Positions 34,701-47,301 of a DNA stretch of 64,000 bases are shown one piece after another. The stretch is from Erodium maritimum (lineage: Eukaryota; Streptophyta; Magnoliopsida; Geraniales; Geraniaceae): the NCBI GenBank assembly GCA_963921825.1, contig OY997592.1, positions 51,356,336 through 51,420,335 of the forward strand. Reading direction: 5' to 3'. The notes under the pieces were generated by a model. It did no database searches, had not been told where the DNA came from, and saw nothing but the letters and a program-made list of their open reading frames with translations. The translations under genes and the position numbers were made by a program. Numbering within the stretch: position 1 is the stretch's first letter; each line of letters starts with the position of its first letter.

Positions 34701-35833
34701 GATATTTAAAATAAAAATAAATTATTTTGTTTATTTATTAATATTTAAATATTATCTTAATTAATTATTCAAAAAAATATTAGATTAATTTATAATTTTA
34801 TTTATTTAGCTTTTTATAATTATTTTATTATTATTAAAGAAGGGTAAAATTGTAATTTGTGGTTAAAATTTATAAGGTTGAAATTGATAAGGACAAAATC
34901 GTCATGTCACATTCCATTTAACTACACATGGTGTCACATGACTAGCTTAGAGTTAGTTTTCTAATGGAATATTCCAATTCTGTCCGTGGACCGAACATTA
35001 GGGTACCAAGTTGTAATAATTTTTTTTTATAAGGGTACCAAAACGTCAATAGACCAAACAGAAGGGTACCATAATGTATTTAACCCATAAAAATTTTAAA
35101 CAATTTTTATTAATTTATAAAATAATTGAAATATCAAATAAAAATATTAATAAAATTTTGAAAATATTTTTTTATATAACTTATCTAAAATCTGATTTTA
35201 AAATATTTTTATGATATTTAATTATTTTTTATTAATAAGTATAAGGTTTAAAACATTTTTTTTATTTGTAATTATTTTAAGGTTTGAATGGTATAAAGAT
35301 GTAAATCTAGATAACAATTGAGGATGTAAATGGTAACGGTTATGGATGAAAATGGAATAACGCCGTTAGTAATGGTCAGTTCGAGATATGTTATTGTCAC
35401 AAATAAATTTTGGAGTATTAATTCGTTAAACAATTCGAATTGTGTCAACATAATTTATCTTTTTAGTAATTCGAGGGCCATATTGGTCTCTTTGACTTGG
35501 AAAATTTATACTTCCTTTATTGATCAAATAACCCAAAACGAAAAAAAGAATTAGTGTTTGTGAGCTGATTGGGAATAAATAAGTAATAACATTCCAAATT
35601 GAACCTGCTCATCGAACTTCCGGACCGGAGAGGACTCCATCTAAGCTAATTGCTTCCTAGTCCGATTCGCCGACTCAGTGCCTCCGGTTCCGATTCTTAC
35701 TTCATTCGCGTTTGGCTTCCGCAATTCTGCTTGGTGTCAATTTCCCTCCTCTTTCTCCTCCTCTTCTACTCATAAGCCCTAATTTCACCGTCTGAATTGA
35801 TCTCCGATTTCGGCACTTGGTTCGGGATCGACA
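34701..35833 (+). promoter_or_regulatory. AT-rich flank, promoter and 5' UTR of the CDKC gene
   Basis: 34701-35330 is AT-rich with tatttaaatatt-type text and no gene. From about 35590 the base composition rises and a CT-rich leader (ccctcctctttctcctcctc, about 35745) leads to the start codon at 35834 in the context gacaATGgcg. No clear TATA box was located, which is common for plant housekeeping genes. Confidence 0.45.
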
Positions 35834-38800
35834 ATGGCGATAGCGGCCCCAGGGCAGCTGAACCTGACAGAGTCTCCGTCGTGGGGATCGCGGAGCGTGG
35901 ACTGTTTCGAGAAATTGGAGCAGATCGGGGAGGGAACTTACGGGTTAGTTCGATTTCTCAAGCTTTACTATTTCATTCCGACCCGTAATGTCAAAATTGT
36001 GTATTTTTTTGCATCCGAGATTTCATTATTTTTTCTTCTTTCTCTATTGTTGTAGGTGTCATGTGGTTTTGGTTATGAGATTATCGCCAAGTGTTTGCTA
36101 GGGTTTTTTTGCCTTTGCAAAATCGCAACTGGAAAATGTGATATTTTTATTCTGTTTCCAATTTGTAATTTTGTGAGTAGAATTATAATTTTAATTTGTA
36201 ACTATTCTGTACTCAATATTCTAATGAAGTATGTGGAAAAAAAAATCATTGGTATACTTGTTTCTATGTTCTTTGAAGTTCACAAGTTTTGGGATACTTA
36301 ATCGCAATTGTAAGGATTGCTTATCTTTGCAACTTCTGAACAGTTGAGGTTGGAATTTGTTTGGTAAAGTGAGGTTTATAATTCATGAGTTTGAGTTTCA
36401 TAGATTTTTTGTTCCAAACCAGACCATGGAAATTATGAGTTCATGGTCCTATGTTCAGATTCAAGAATGATGTACATTGTATTGATCTTCTGAACCACAT
36501 AAATATTGTGCACTGTTAGGGAACTCTGGCACCACTAACAGATGTCATCAGCCTTGTTGTAGTAGACTAGGTCAGTAATGACTTGCAGTTGGTGATGACT
36601 AGGAATTGACATTGCAAACGAAGGCCAATGCAATGCCAAATTAATTCCTAGTCATCACCAACATAGAGCCATTACTGTATTGGGATTTGGGCTGTAGGTG
36701 GAGGTTGGTATTAGTGATCTTAAAGTTAATCGTTTTACTTCTTTTTAGTCTGAGGTTCAACCATATAGATCATAGTGCAAGCTTATGAATTTGTGTCGAG
36801 AAATATTGTACAATTTAAAGTAACTGGTCTGGTACGTTTGCTTAATCCATCAGTATAAAGCTTCCTTCCAAAAAGTAGTTGAATATTTTGTCGTTTTCCT
36901 TTTAATAATCGCTTTAGCTCTGCAATAAAATTTATAATAGAATGTACCTTTGATCTTAAAGTAACTTTTTAATTGTGGGTTGTCCTTGAGATTTCAGACA
37001 CCATGTATGGAAACCAAAACCAAAATAACTTTCAATGAGAATGGTAAATCCATTTTCTTATCTGGTCATTTACTTTTCATTCCTTTTTATATGCAAGGAA
37101 ATGATTTTACAGAACTTCTATATTGGCTATTTCATTTCTGCTTATATAACCCATTTCTTCTCCTATTAATTTGCTGCCCTGGTTCTCAGTATAGTTCAAA
37201 GTTGACATGACTTCTTGTGTACTTCTGTACATGCAGTCAAGTTTACATGGCCAAAGAAAAACAAACAGGTGAAATTGTTGCGTTGAAGAAAATACGAATG
37301 GACAATGAGAGAGAGGGGGTATGTTTCCTTATTTGCAAGCTTTCTATTTCTGCGTACATGAATCCAAACAGTCTGAAACTCTTGAATTTGGATGTGTAAT
37401 CCACATGCAAATTGTATTAGATGCATTTCAATGTTATTTATTTTTGCAGTTCCCCATCACTGCCATCCGTGAAATCAAAATCCTAAAGAAGCTTCATCAT
37501 GAAAACGTAATTAACCTGAAAGAGATTGTGACATCTCCAGGTAACACCTTAGAATTTCATTTCTACTTCTGTGCATCTGCATTGTGTTCTCTTGAAGAGG
37601 AAATGTAACTATATGTTTTCTGGATATCTAAAATTTCATTTTGTGTTTTCCCTTCATTTCAGGTCCTGAGAGGGATGAGCAGGGGAGGCCAGGTTAGTAT
37701 TTTATTGTCATGTCCTTTTCATATGCCACTTTAGAGTATTAGTTGATGACTGTCGTTAGGATCCTAAGAAGAGTGCTGGAGGGTGAACTTGATAGTTTAT
37801 ATTTAATTTGTCAAAAGGCAAGGAAACTGGCAAGAAGAACTAAAGGACATGCAAAGATGACTTAAAATCTCTAATGCTGAACACTGCCTTTCTTGAAGAC
37901 TGTAGCACTATATATGGTTCATAAACTTTTTATTATATTGATTGACCAGTCGCACTCTTCTGAGTTGAGTTGAAAAAAGTGTTTCAACTGTATATGTTTC
38001 ATCTTGGTTCCTGTTCCAATTGATTTTCCTTTTCATTGTGTACTTTATTAAGATAGTGTCACAAACTTTGAGTCATATCTCTTGATATTCAAAATTGAAG
38101 GTGGAGTCTGACAATAGCTATATTACTTGGAATTGCAGATGGTAACAAATATAAAGGTGGTATCTACATGGTCTTTGAATACATGGACCATGATTTGACA
38201 GGTCTTGCTGACCGTCCTGGGATGCGATTTACAGTTCCTCAGATTAAGGTATCATAGATATAGCATGTTGTGATACTGAGTAATGTGACCAGATTACCCT
38301 TTTTGGTTCTTGGCATCCCTGACCAATTTATCTTTGTCAGTGTTACATGAAACAGCTTTTGACGGGGCTTCACTATTGTCATGTAAACCAAGTACTTCAT
38401 CGTGATATCAAAGGTTATTTATTCAAACAATTCTTTTTTTGTATAATCTTATCCCTTTTCAGAGCAAGCTGATCTTTTTGTGCTGCAGGCTCTAATCTTC
38501 TTATAGACAATGAGGGAAATTTAAAGCTTGCAGATTTTGGGCTTGCCCGTTCATTCTCAAATGACCACAATGCAAATCTTACCAATCGTGTCATTACATT
38601 ATGGTATAGGTAATTAGTTCTACTCTTTTCTTCTAAGGAATGTGTACCATTTCCTTCAACCTTGCCAGTTAGAAAAGTAAAGCACATTACTTATCGATCC
38701 TGATTTGTTGTTGCTTGGGCAGACCTCCCGAGTTGCTGCTTGGGACAACGAAGTATGGTCCAGCTGTTGATATGTGGTCTGTAGGTTGTATATTTGCTGA

Positions 38801-40651
38801 GCTTTTGCATGGGAAGCCAATCTTCCCTGGAAAGGATGAGGTGAGTCATTTATTTGCTGTAATGATATTTTTGTAACATAATCATGCTTTAGAGTTCAGA
38901 GCGAAAGTGCACCTAGTGACTACTCATTCTTATGAATTCTTCTCCATATGTGTTTGTGAATTGTTATACTGAAAATGAGGGATGAGTTCGGGTAGAAACC
39001 ATGCTTAGAATGCATACCAGGACACTATGAAATCTACAACACAAAAAATATGAAATCTTGCGTGAAATCTACATTATCAAAATATGAAATTTACGGTAGT
39101 TCCAATCTCAGCTGTCTATTATATTATTTTGATCCAATGGTCTAAATTAGTTTCTTGTTATGCATTCTAAGGGGGTTTCTGTTCACCTCACATTTACATA
39201 CACAATAGTCAACTCCTTCTCACCTAAATTAATTGATTCCCAATGTATATATTGATCCTAATTAATTCCCTAATAAGCATTCATATTCTCTACATGTACT
39301 TACACAACCACTGAACATAGGTTCGTGGGAGAGATGGCAGTTACCAAGTCACTGATCCTAATATCACATACCTTGTTATTGGTGCAATTACCTGTAAAAC
39401 ACGAGGATACTTATGCTTTGTTATCTTTCTGATTGGTACAGCCAGAACAATTAAATAAGATTTTTGAGCTGTGTGGAGCTCCAGATGAGGTCAACTGGCC
39501 TGGGGTTACCAAGATTCCCTGGTATAACAACTTCAAGCCCACAAGGCCAATGAAGAGACGCCTTAGGGAGGTTTTTAGGCAGTAAGTAACTTACATTACT
39601 GTTTTCAGATTTTCGCCAATTTACAGCAGGTAGGGGAATAGCATACGCCTGCGGTTTCATGATATGCATATTGCTTACATTACATCTTCTGCATTTGTTT
39701 GTAGTTTTGACCGCCATGCTTTGGAGTTGTTGGAGAAGATGCTGACTCTTGATCCTGCTCAGGTATTTAACACATTTTGCACTTTTTGTTATTTCCAACT
39801 TAGGGTTATCGTTGCCTTATTTATATGTTGGGCTAGTGATTCGGAGTTATGGACTGTGTTTAGAAATTGTAATTAGAGTGCCTCTGGTAACTAATGCTTT
39901 CAACCTATTTTTAATTCTAGCTTGCATTTATCTTGTTAAATCCAATATAATATATTTTTTCTTTTGTTTCATATAATAGAGAATATCTGCCAAGGACGCA
40001 CTTGATGCAGAGTATTTCTGGACTGATCCATTACCTTGTGATCCCAAAAGGTCTCATTTCCTTATGTCCTTTTTATTTAAGAGAGATGAGATGCCATGTT
40101 GCTCACTGTTCTATTATTGCATCCTTAGCCTTAACAAGTTTTCTTTCATCAACAGTTTACCAAAATATGAAGCATCACATGAATTCCAAACAAAGAAAAA
40201 ACGACAGCAGCAGCGGCAACAGGAAGAAAACGCAAAACGCCAGAAACTACAACACCCCCAGCAGCACACCCGACTTCCACCCATTCAGCAGTCTGGGCAT
40301 ATGCGGCCTGGGCCTAATCAGCCCATGCATGGCTCTCAGGCTCCTGTAGCTGCAGGGCCAAGCCACCATTATGGGAAGCCCAGACCATCTGGAAGATACC
40401 TTGCAGGTGCAAATCCTAGTAGCGGGTACAGCCACCCCAATCGTGGAGGTTACGGCAGCGGACCCTATCCTCCACAGGGACGAGGCCCACCTTACGGTTC
40501 GAATGCAGGCCCGCGGGGTGGAGGAAGTGGATATGGAGTTGGTGGCCCAAATTATCCGCAAGGTGGGCCTCCTTATGGCGGTTCTGGTGCTGGGAGAGGC
40601 TCAAACATGGGAGGAAACCGCAATCAACAGTATGGCGGATGGCAGCAGTAG
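35834..40651 (+). CDS. CDKC: Cyclin-dependent kinase C (PITAIRE-type, CDK9-like), 12 exons
   Basis: Coding exons: 35834-35943, 37237-37318, 37450-37540, 37663-37692, 38139-38248, 38341-38413, 38489-38609, 38723-38840, 39442-39581, 39705-39762, 39980-40050 and 40156-40651. They total 1500 nt and give 499 residues; every junction is GT-AG and keeps frame. The kinase has the glycine loop GEGTYG (32-37), Lys54, the PITAIRE helix (66-72) that defines plant CDKC, HRD (161-163), DFG (181-183) and the T-loop [15 protein letters not shown]. The C-terminal 165 residues are Gln-rich, then Gly/Pro/Tyr/Arg-rich, ending QYGGWQQ. The family pairs with cyclin T as plant P-TEFb, phosphorylates the RNA polymerase II C-terminal domain and acts in the nucleus in elongation and splicing. 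Family length of about 505-515 fits. All catalytic residues are present. Intron 1 (1293 bp) holds a long hairpin and intron 8 a MITE-like insert. Confidence 0.95.
36573..36677. other. Foldback in intron 1 of the CDKC gene
   Basis: A perfect 20-bp inverted repeat (gttggtgatgactaggaatt at 36588-36607, complement at 36643-36662) is extended inward by ttgacattgc/gcaatgccaa with one mismatch and a 3-nt bulge. It is extended outward by cagtaatg/cattactg. The predicted stem-loop is about 100 nt, on the scale of a plant miRNA precursor or a small foldback MITE. No target duplication was resolved. Confidence 0.7.
38994..39180. mobile_element. MITE-like insertion in intron 8 of the CDKC gene
   Basis: The 187-bp segment starts agaaaccatgcttagaatgc and ends in the reverse complement of agaaacccccttagaatgca, giving inverted repeats of about 22 bp with three mismatches. 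The interior repeats atgaaatctac/atgaaatttac motifs. Flanks gttcgggt and gttcacct agree at five of eight positions, so the duplication, if any, has decayed. It sits between GT at 38841 and AG at 39441 and does not touch a splice site. Confidence 0.55.
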
Positions 40652-41668
40652 CAGTTATTGGCTTGCCAGGCCATTCTTTTGGGCTCCAAGTGCTTCTTAA
40701 GGTTCAATATCCCAACAATAAACCGTTGTGAAGTTGATTTAGAGAAGGCATTCTTCCGAAAAGGGAGGTGCCCGAGCTGTGTGTATGAGCAGAACAGAGT
40801 TTGCATCTGATAGGCTATTTGTACTCAATTTAACATTAGTTGTATGTATACATTACTCGACTTATTTATCGTGTTGCCCTAATGTCAATCATAGAAAATT
40901 TGTTGGCCAACAATAGCTCTTACTGTCACCATCCTGCTGTCGTTTCTAATATGAGTTCTTTTTTGCTAGTCTTCTTGTCTTTCTCTATACTCTTAATCTC
41001 TTAGAGATGGTTGCAGCTCATATAAGATAGATTTTCCCCTTTGGCCTACTTAAAATGTGCTTCGCTTTAAATATATCAAAACTAATAGTGGTGGGTAATT
41101 TCAATTTCGTGTCTTTTTACCATTTTAGACATTAGAAAAAACACGACCCAAAACCGTTGTAATAATATTTTCAAATATAATGAACGAAAAAAACTAGCAT
41201 GCATATAACTTAAATACAAGTTCTAAACAATTTAAGATTGAACCTTGTAACAAAAAATGGGTTGAACTTGAAAAAATGTATTGAAATCAAAAGAAAACAT
41301 TTAAATTTATGCCCAACTTAGGACGGTCGGTTTTTGATTTTACGATTTCAAATTGATTGTTTTTAGCTCACGCCTAGAATGTAGACATGATAAATAGAAA
41401 CCATCTATGAGCATCATGATTCTTCTTAATAATTTTGTATGTGCATTGTTCAACCATAACTTGTTTGTTAACTCTACAAGAGCGTTTTTAGTGGGAAGAG
41501 ACCGATTCGATTTATTAAGAGTCTAATTCACTATATTTTAGTTTATCTTTTCTTAATTTACAGGTCAATTTGATTTCAGCAGTCCATTGGTAAGAGACCA
41601 ATTCAGGATGGTATTGAGCAGGAGCCTCAAAGAGGACCTCCGATTCGATGGCAGTTGGACCGAGTGTT
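40652..41668 (+). other. CDKC 3' UTR and spacer to the copia insertion
   Basis: After the stop codon the transcript probably continues through about 40860-40930, with tgtatgtatacatt as a possible polyadenylation region. The rest is AT-rich spacer. Near 41500-41610 the phrases gggaagagaccgattcga and taagagaccaattcagg suggest a small repeat. The copia element inserts at 41674. Confidence 0.4.
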
Positions 41669-41673
41669 GCCTG

Positions 41674-41887
41674 TGATAACTCTTATAATTAAAATGGAAT
41701 TATCGATATCTGGTATTGCTCTCAGGTAAGAGTTTAAAAGAGTACAAAAACGTGTTACAATTAAGGATAAAATCCTATACAAATATGAATCTAGATATGA
41801 TCAATTCAAATATAAATATAAATAACTAAAGAGATATGCAGTGTACAAGTAGGACTCCTTGTAACCGATAAGTGTGGTTATCTAACA
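41674..41887 (-). repeat. 3' LTR of the copia element
   Basis: 214 bp, reading TGTTAGATAACC to GAGTTATCA on the minus strand. It differs from the 5' LTR at about 14 positions by eye. The stop codon of pol (TAG) lies inside its first six bases. Confidence 0.92.
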
Positions 41888-43668
41888 CGCCCCCTCAGTC
41901 GAAGTTCGACAAGGAAAGATGCTGAGACTGGAACGAAAATCTTCAAAGAGTGCTGACGGAAGACCTTTGGTGAAGATATCCGCAAACTGGCACGAAGACG
42001 ACACATGAAGGACACGCACCTGACCTGCAACAACATTCTCATGTACAAAATGTAAGTCTAATTCGATATGTTTGGAACGGTGATGTTGAACCGGGTTACC
42101 AGACATATAGACAGAACTAATGTTATCACAAAAAATAATAGTAGCAGAAGAAAGGGGACAGTGTAACTCAAGCAATAGATTATGGAGCCAACAGAACTCA
42201 ACGACAGCATTAGCGACACCACGATACTCAGATTCGGCACTAGATCGAGACACAACATGTTGACGCTTGGACGACCAAGAGATAAGATTTGGGCCAAGAA
42301 ACACACAATAACCCGAAGTAGAGCGCCGAGTGGTAGGGCATCTGGCCCAATCAGCATCAGAATAAGCAGTGAGAGATAATGAGGGGGAAGGATGAAGGTG
42401 AAGACCATGAGTAATGGTACCTTGGATATAATGAAGAATACACTTTAGAACAAGGAAATGAGGCTCGCGAGGATCATGCATGACAAGGAAAATTTGTTGG
42501 ACCGCATAGGAGATGTCAGGACGAGTGAAAGTAAGATACTGAAGGGCTCCCGCGAGACTGCGATAAAGAGTGGGATCAGAGACTGGAGGACCGGAGGAAG
42601 ATGAGAGCTTAGATTTGGTATCAACTGGAGTGAGACAAGGATTACAAGAAGACATATTTTCCCAAGCTAGAATCTCGCGTGCGAATTTTTCCTGAGAGAG
42701 AAGAAGCCCATAAGAGGTGCGAGTGACGAAGATACCGAGAAAGTAGTGCAACAGACCAAGGTTGGTCATAGCAAATTTTGAACTAAGACGAGAGGTGATG
42801 GATGACAAGAGAGCGGAAGAGGAGGCAGTACGAATGATATCATCAACGTATAGGCTGTGTGACAATCGCGACGATAGATGAAAAGAGAGGTATCAGCTCG
42901 ACTACCAACAAAACCTATGGATAGAAGATAAGAGGCAAAACGCTGATACCAAGCCCTAGGGGCCTGTTTGAGACCATAAAGAGATTTCTTTAGACGACAC
43001 ACGTGATTTGGAAGAGAATGGTTCAAAAAACTAGGAGGTTGTTTCATATAGACGACTTCGTGAAGATCTCCATGTAGAAAAGCGTTCTTAGCGTCCAATT
43101 GGTGAATCGGCCAAGAATGAGACAAGGAAAGACTAAGAATGGTGCGGATTGTGGCTGGTTTGACCACTGGACTGAAGGTGTCATCATAGTCGATGCCAGA
43201 GTCTGGGATCAATGAGGGAGTGGATGGAGATTCAAGAGTACGAGATGTGCGGAAGGATGCTGAAGGAGAAGAAGAAATCGGAGGGTTAGCCGAGCTGGAC
43301 GGGAGATTCGGCATAAATGGTAAAGGATCAAGTGGCACCAAGGAAGAGTAATAGCGGATAAAGGGAGAGGATCATCAGAGGAAGTAGATAGGAAATCATA
43401 AGAGTCAGGGCGAGAGTCAGAGTGGTAGGACGAGTAAGGGAAGACGGTCTCATCAAAAACTGACATGTCGAGAGATGATAATGCGCCCAGTAGAGAGATC
43501 AAGGCAACGAAAACCGCGATGGTTCGAGGGATAGCCGAGAAAAACACAAGCAGTAGAGCGGGGAGCGAGTTTGTGAGGAGCCGTGGAAGAGAGATTCGGG
43601 TAGCACAAACAAACGAAAACACGTATATGGTCGTATGAAGGAAAAGTGTGAAATAAACGCTCAAACGA
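41882..43668 (-). pseudogene. Copia integrase C-terminus, reverse transcriptase and RNase H
   Basis: Reading leftwards, the end of integrase has FPSYDHIRVFVCLCYPN and VFLGYPSNHRGFRCLD. Reverse transcriptase follows with QLDAKNAFLHGDLHEVVYMK and CRLKKSLYGLKQAPRAW (about 43130-42950). LYVDDI marks the catalytic site at about 42850, with a frameshift just before it. RNase H follows with SDADWA, SGYCVFLG, SRSSAESEYR and HIELDLHFV, ending at 41882. Domain order and motifs are typical Ty1/copia. A second frameshift lies around 43340-43210. Translation to functional enzyme is not possible. Confidence 0.9.
41888..41897 (-). other. Polypurine tract of the copia element
   Basis: On the minus strand GAGGGGGCG immediately precedes the 3' LTR. 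It is the expected plus-strand primer, although short and with one C. It overlaps the last pol codons. Confidence 0.65.
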
Positions 43669-46621
43669 TGTCACGCCCCAAATTCAGTAGAACCGAACCC
43701 GGAACGCCAACGTTTAAGACAATAAAACATTTTTAAACCTTTTAAATAAATCACTTTAAAACCACCATTTTGTTCATCAAAATAATAATTTACAACTCAA
43801 AAGTACGTCCCAACAAGCGGACAAAATACAAGGCGTACGTCGCTAGACTCAAAAAGGAAACCCAGACTCCCGCTCCTAGCTCTTCAAGCTTCGAGAGCTC
43901 ACCTAGTTCATCCCGCGACCAGTTGCTGTAGGAAAAGCAGCTAGGGGTGAGCGTTCGCTCACCATCACAGATAACAGACTGACTACGGCATACTAACAGA
44001 CAATGCCGGTAACACCAACATCAACCCAAACACCGGGGACTACTATCTCCAAACTCAAGTAACCCGATTGACACACGAATACTACTTTCCTCAACCGACT
44101 CAACACTCGGACCCGTAATGTAGACCTGACACAACGATTACGACTTCCACCAAAGACTCAAAAGATAACCACACGACAACCAAGATCACAAAGGATCGCA
44201 CACCAAACAAGATCGCAAAGGATCGCACTCCAGCTACTCAGTCCCCACGCACTTTGCCGATCCCTATCAGGCCAGGCGGTCGACCTGTCGTACAACTCAA
44301 TCCCCACGCAACTTCGCCGATCCCTATCAGGCCAGGCGGTCGACCTGTCGCACTTTTCCCGACACAAAGTCGGATCAGGCTGTCGACCTGTCACCCCCAC
44401 GCACGCGTGGCCAGGACCCCTTTCCTCTCGGGCGGGCCCCCTACCCCGTGCAGACGCTTGCGATCACAGGACCCCCGTTATTATGAAGTGGGCCCCCAAC
44501 CTCAGGTAACCACAATCACAATCACAAACAAAGTTCAACAAACAGCAACAACGCCGGTCTAACACTTCACATGCACTCATGGCCACCCAAGACACACCAA
44601 CAGTAAAGACACGGGCTCAACAACCCCACGGGCCCTCACGGCCACCCAAAACACCAACGGTGAAACACGGGCTCAACAACCCCACGGGCACTCACGGCCA
44701 CCCAAGACACCAACGGTAAAACACGGGCTCAACAACCCCACGGGCACTCACGGCCACCCAAGACACCAACAGTAAAGTACGGGCTCTCATGGCCACCCAA
44801 GACACAACAGTAAAGTACGGGCTCTCATGGCCACCCAAGACACGAACAGTAAAATACGGGCTCTCATGGCCACCCAAGACACAAACAGTAAAGTACGGGC
44901 TCTCATGGCCACCCAAGACACGAACTAAACAATCAACCTCCGGGCATAACCAAATGCCTCCAGTAATTAAATATCGATAAACTCACTTATCCTACGACAC
45001 TACTAAGTGTCACATGCCTTTCTATTGTTCGATACATTCCCGTATCATACAACACCACCCGGTGTCGCCTGCCTTTCTATTATTTGATAAACTTACTTAA
45101 CCCACGACACCCCGGTGTCACATGCATTTCTACTGTTAACTTTCCCTAATCAGGGCCGAGATCCGACTACTTTTCCCTACCTCGTATGCTTTCTCCAAAA
45201 GCTCACAATCAAGCTCCGGTGTGATCCCGATCACTCGCCTAGCTTTCTCTTTCCTTTGTCTGCGGCACGATCTAATAAGAACACAATTTAAATACTTTTA
45301 AGTTCGCAGACATAAACTGGAATTTAATAAACCTGACGCCCAAAAGCAACCCCAACAATGTCGATCATTCCCAAACTTCCCAATTACTCGACATTGTCTA
45401 TAATGGACTCGGAAAAGCCCGATTCGCCCGACATGGCGAATCTTCCCGGGTTTTGAAAACGTCCTTCCGGGGCTCCGAAAATTCCCGTTTTCGTTTCTAC
45501 GGTCTTAGAATAATTCAAGGGTTCCTATGCACTCGACGGATTCAATTTCCGACTTCTGAGTAATTTAATTCCGCATTTAAGGTTTCTAACCACAATCTCA
45601 CGAGTTACAAACCCTAACTCCCTATTTCTCAATACAAGTAGGTAATCTACAACGACCCAAACCGATCTTTTAATACCGATAAACTAGCTTCGAAGACCTC
45701 ACCTTTTCTTTAGAAAATTTCAAGAACACAATTTCTATTTCCTTTGATTTTTTTGATGCCACTTTCAAGAAAGACAAATAAAAAAGGTTGTATGAAATTA
45801 CCTGTAATTAACTTTGAACTCAAGCCACAAAGCACCCTTGTTGCTGCTGCTTCCTGTCACATATGGATCAATTTGATGCTCCATGAACCCTCCACCGACA
45901 GAGTCAATCAAAAAAGGTATAGATAGTTAATGAACTTAAATTCTCTCCAAAAGGATGCTGCTCAAGCCGCCTAATCCAAAAAGAGATAAAGGTGAAGAAC
46001 CAGCCTCTCTCCTTTTCTCGGAATCCAAAAAAAACACATCTCTTTGCATAATTTTCCATCTCACAGTGGAAAGCCCCTTGGCAGAGAAAAGTCCTCTGTG
46101 GGTTTCGGTAGTCTCTGATTGTGGAGTTGTGAAGAGCGTTTTTGGCTCCATGGTTCTCTCATCTTTATCTTGTTTCAAAAATACCTAACACCACCACATA
46201 TTTGACATGTGGCAAGTGGGTCCCACACCTTAGATATTTTCCAATCAGATTCGCGAAATTCGGCTGTTTCGGCCCCCGAACAGGCACTTTTTCCAAGAAA
46301 TTACGAAACTTTACGGGCTACAAGGAAACGGCTCAACTAAGACCGCTGCGACGACGGCTAATCTTTTTGGATCCAAAACGGACCTCGAATGGACCAAAAC
46401 GTCGCTCGGTTGACTTTTCCAGCGAAAAGTCAACATTTCCCAAATTGGTCAGTAAGTTGCCCTGAGTCCCCCGGAACTCACTTTGGTCGATATCGGGGTC
46501 AACTTAAGTCCGGTATGACCCTCGGGGTCAAGTCTAGGTTCATTTAAGTGTCTGTCTAAATTTTTTAAATTTTCCTGTTTTTCGCAGATTTGACTGGCGT
46601 TGACCGGGAGTGGTTCTTACA
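43669..46621 (-). mobile_element. Solo LTR, large-LTR family, copy 4 (minus orientation), nested in copia integrase
   Basis: The 2953-bp unit runs from tgtcacgcccc to gagtggttcttaca on the plus strand. An exact duplication, aacga, lies at 43664-43668 and 46622-46626. It interrupts the copia integrase between LLPTKT and SFERLFHTF. The hairpin (43946-43963), minisatellites (44570-44930) and acceptor-like AG (43926) match other copies. A donor-like aaaG|GTGAGG is at 45703/45702. DNA at 45600-46100 differs from the other copies and may be a swapped or diverged leader. Confidence 0.9.
44570..44930. repeat. Composite minisatellite in LTR copy 4
   Basis: About four units of the family 57-bp type (to 44770) are followed by four units of a shortened 38-40-bp type with tacgggctctcatggccacc. 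The short type equals the unit of copy 1. The array thus shows both forms side by side. Confidence 0.75.
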
Positions 46622-47301
46622 AACGAAGTTTGAAAAAGAGAGTCTTAGTAGGAAGGAGATTAAGAGTGTGAACCGCCATATGAAGACCTTCGGCCCAGAA
46701 GGATGGTGGAAGTTGAGCTTGAAAGAGAAGAGAACGAACTATATTGTTAGTAGTACGGATCATACGTTCAGCTTTGCCATTTTGCTGAGATGTGTGAGAA
46801 CAAGAAAATCGAAAAGTAAAACCATGATGTTGAGAAAATTTATGAAAATGGGTGTTATCAAACTCACGACCATTGTCACACTGAAAAGCTTTAATAGAAA
46901 GAGAGAATTGAGTATGAACGTAAGTGTGAAATTGAACAAAAAAATTAAAAACCTCAGACTTAGCACGTAAGGGAAAAATCCACAGAAAATGAGAGAAGTC
47001 GTCCAAAAATAGCAAATAATATATATAACCACTAGAGCTAACGATGGGGGAAGTTCATAAATCAGAGTGTATGATTTCAAATAATTGTGTAATGCGAGAA
47101 AAGGGAGGAGAAAAGGGAAGGCGTGAATGTTTGCCTAATTGACATGCATGACAAATATTATCCAAAAAGTCCTTATTATAAGAAATAAAATTCCTAGAAA
47201 GAAGAAACTGAAAAACATGAGATCCAGGATGACCGAGACGACGATGCCAAGTAGTAGAGGGAATGCTAGTGTGATGGACCAAGGAGACACGAGGTGGTAG
47301 T
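46622..47301 (-). pseudogene. Copia GAG-pre-integrase and integrase core, between the nested LTRs
   Basis: Minus-strand coding with a zinc-binding HHCC domain (WHRRLGHPG then ICHACQLGKH, about 47250-47110). The integrase core follows with FLDDFSHFLWIFPLR, CDNGREFDN and the third acidic residue in NGKAERMIRT, ending LLPTKT at the LTR insertion. At least one frame break lies near 47055. These are the canonical D, D and E-bearing segments of Ty1/copia integrase. Confidence 0.88.

Noticed and set aside
40371..40700. Alternative frames over the last CDKC exon
   Set aside because: The Gly/Pro/Tyr-rich tail is repetitive in composition, so other frames stay open; exon phase supports only the CDKC frame.
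44254..44562. 102-residue frame in LTR copy 4
   Set aside because: It covers tandem ccgatccctatcaggccagg units of the LTR; repeat-encoded and not conserved in other copies.
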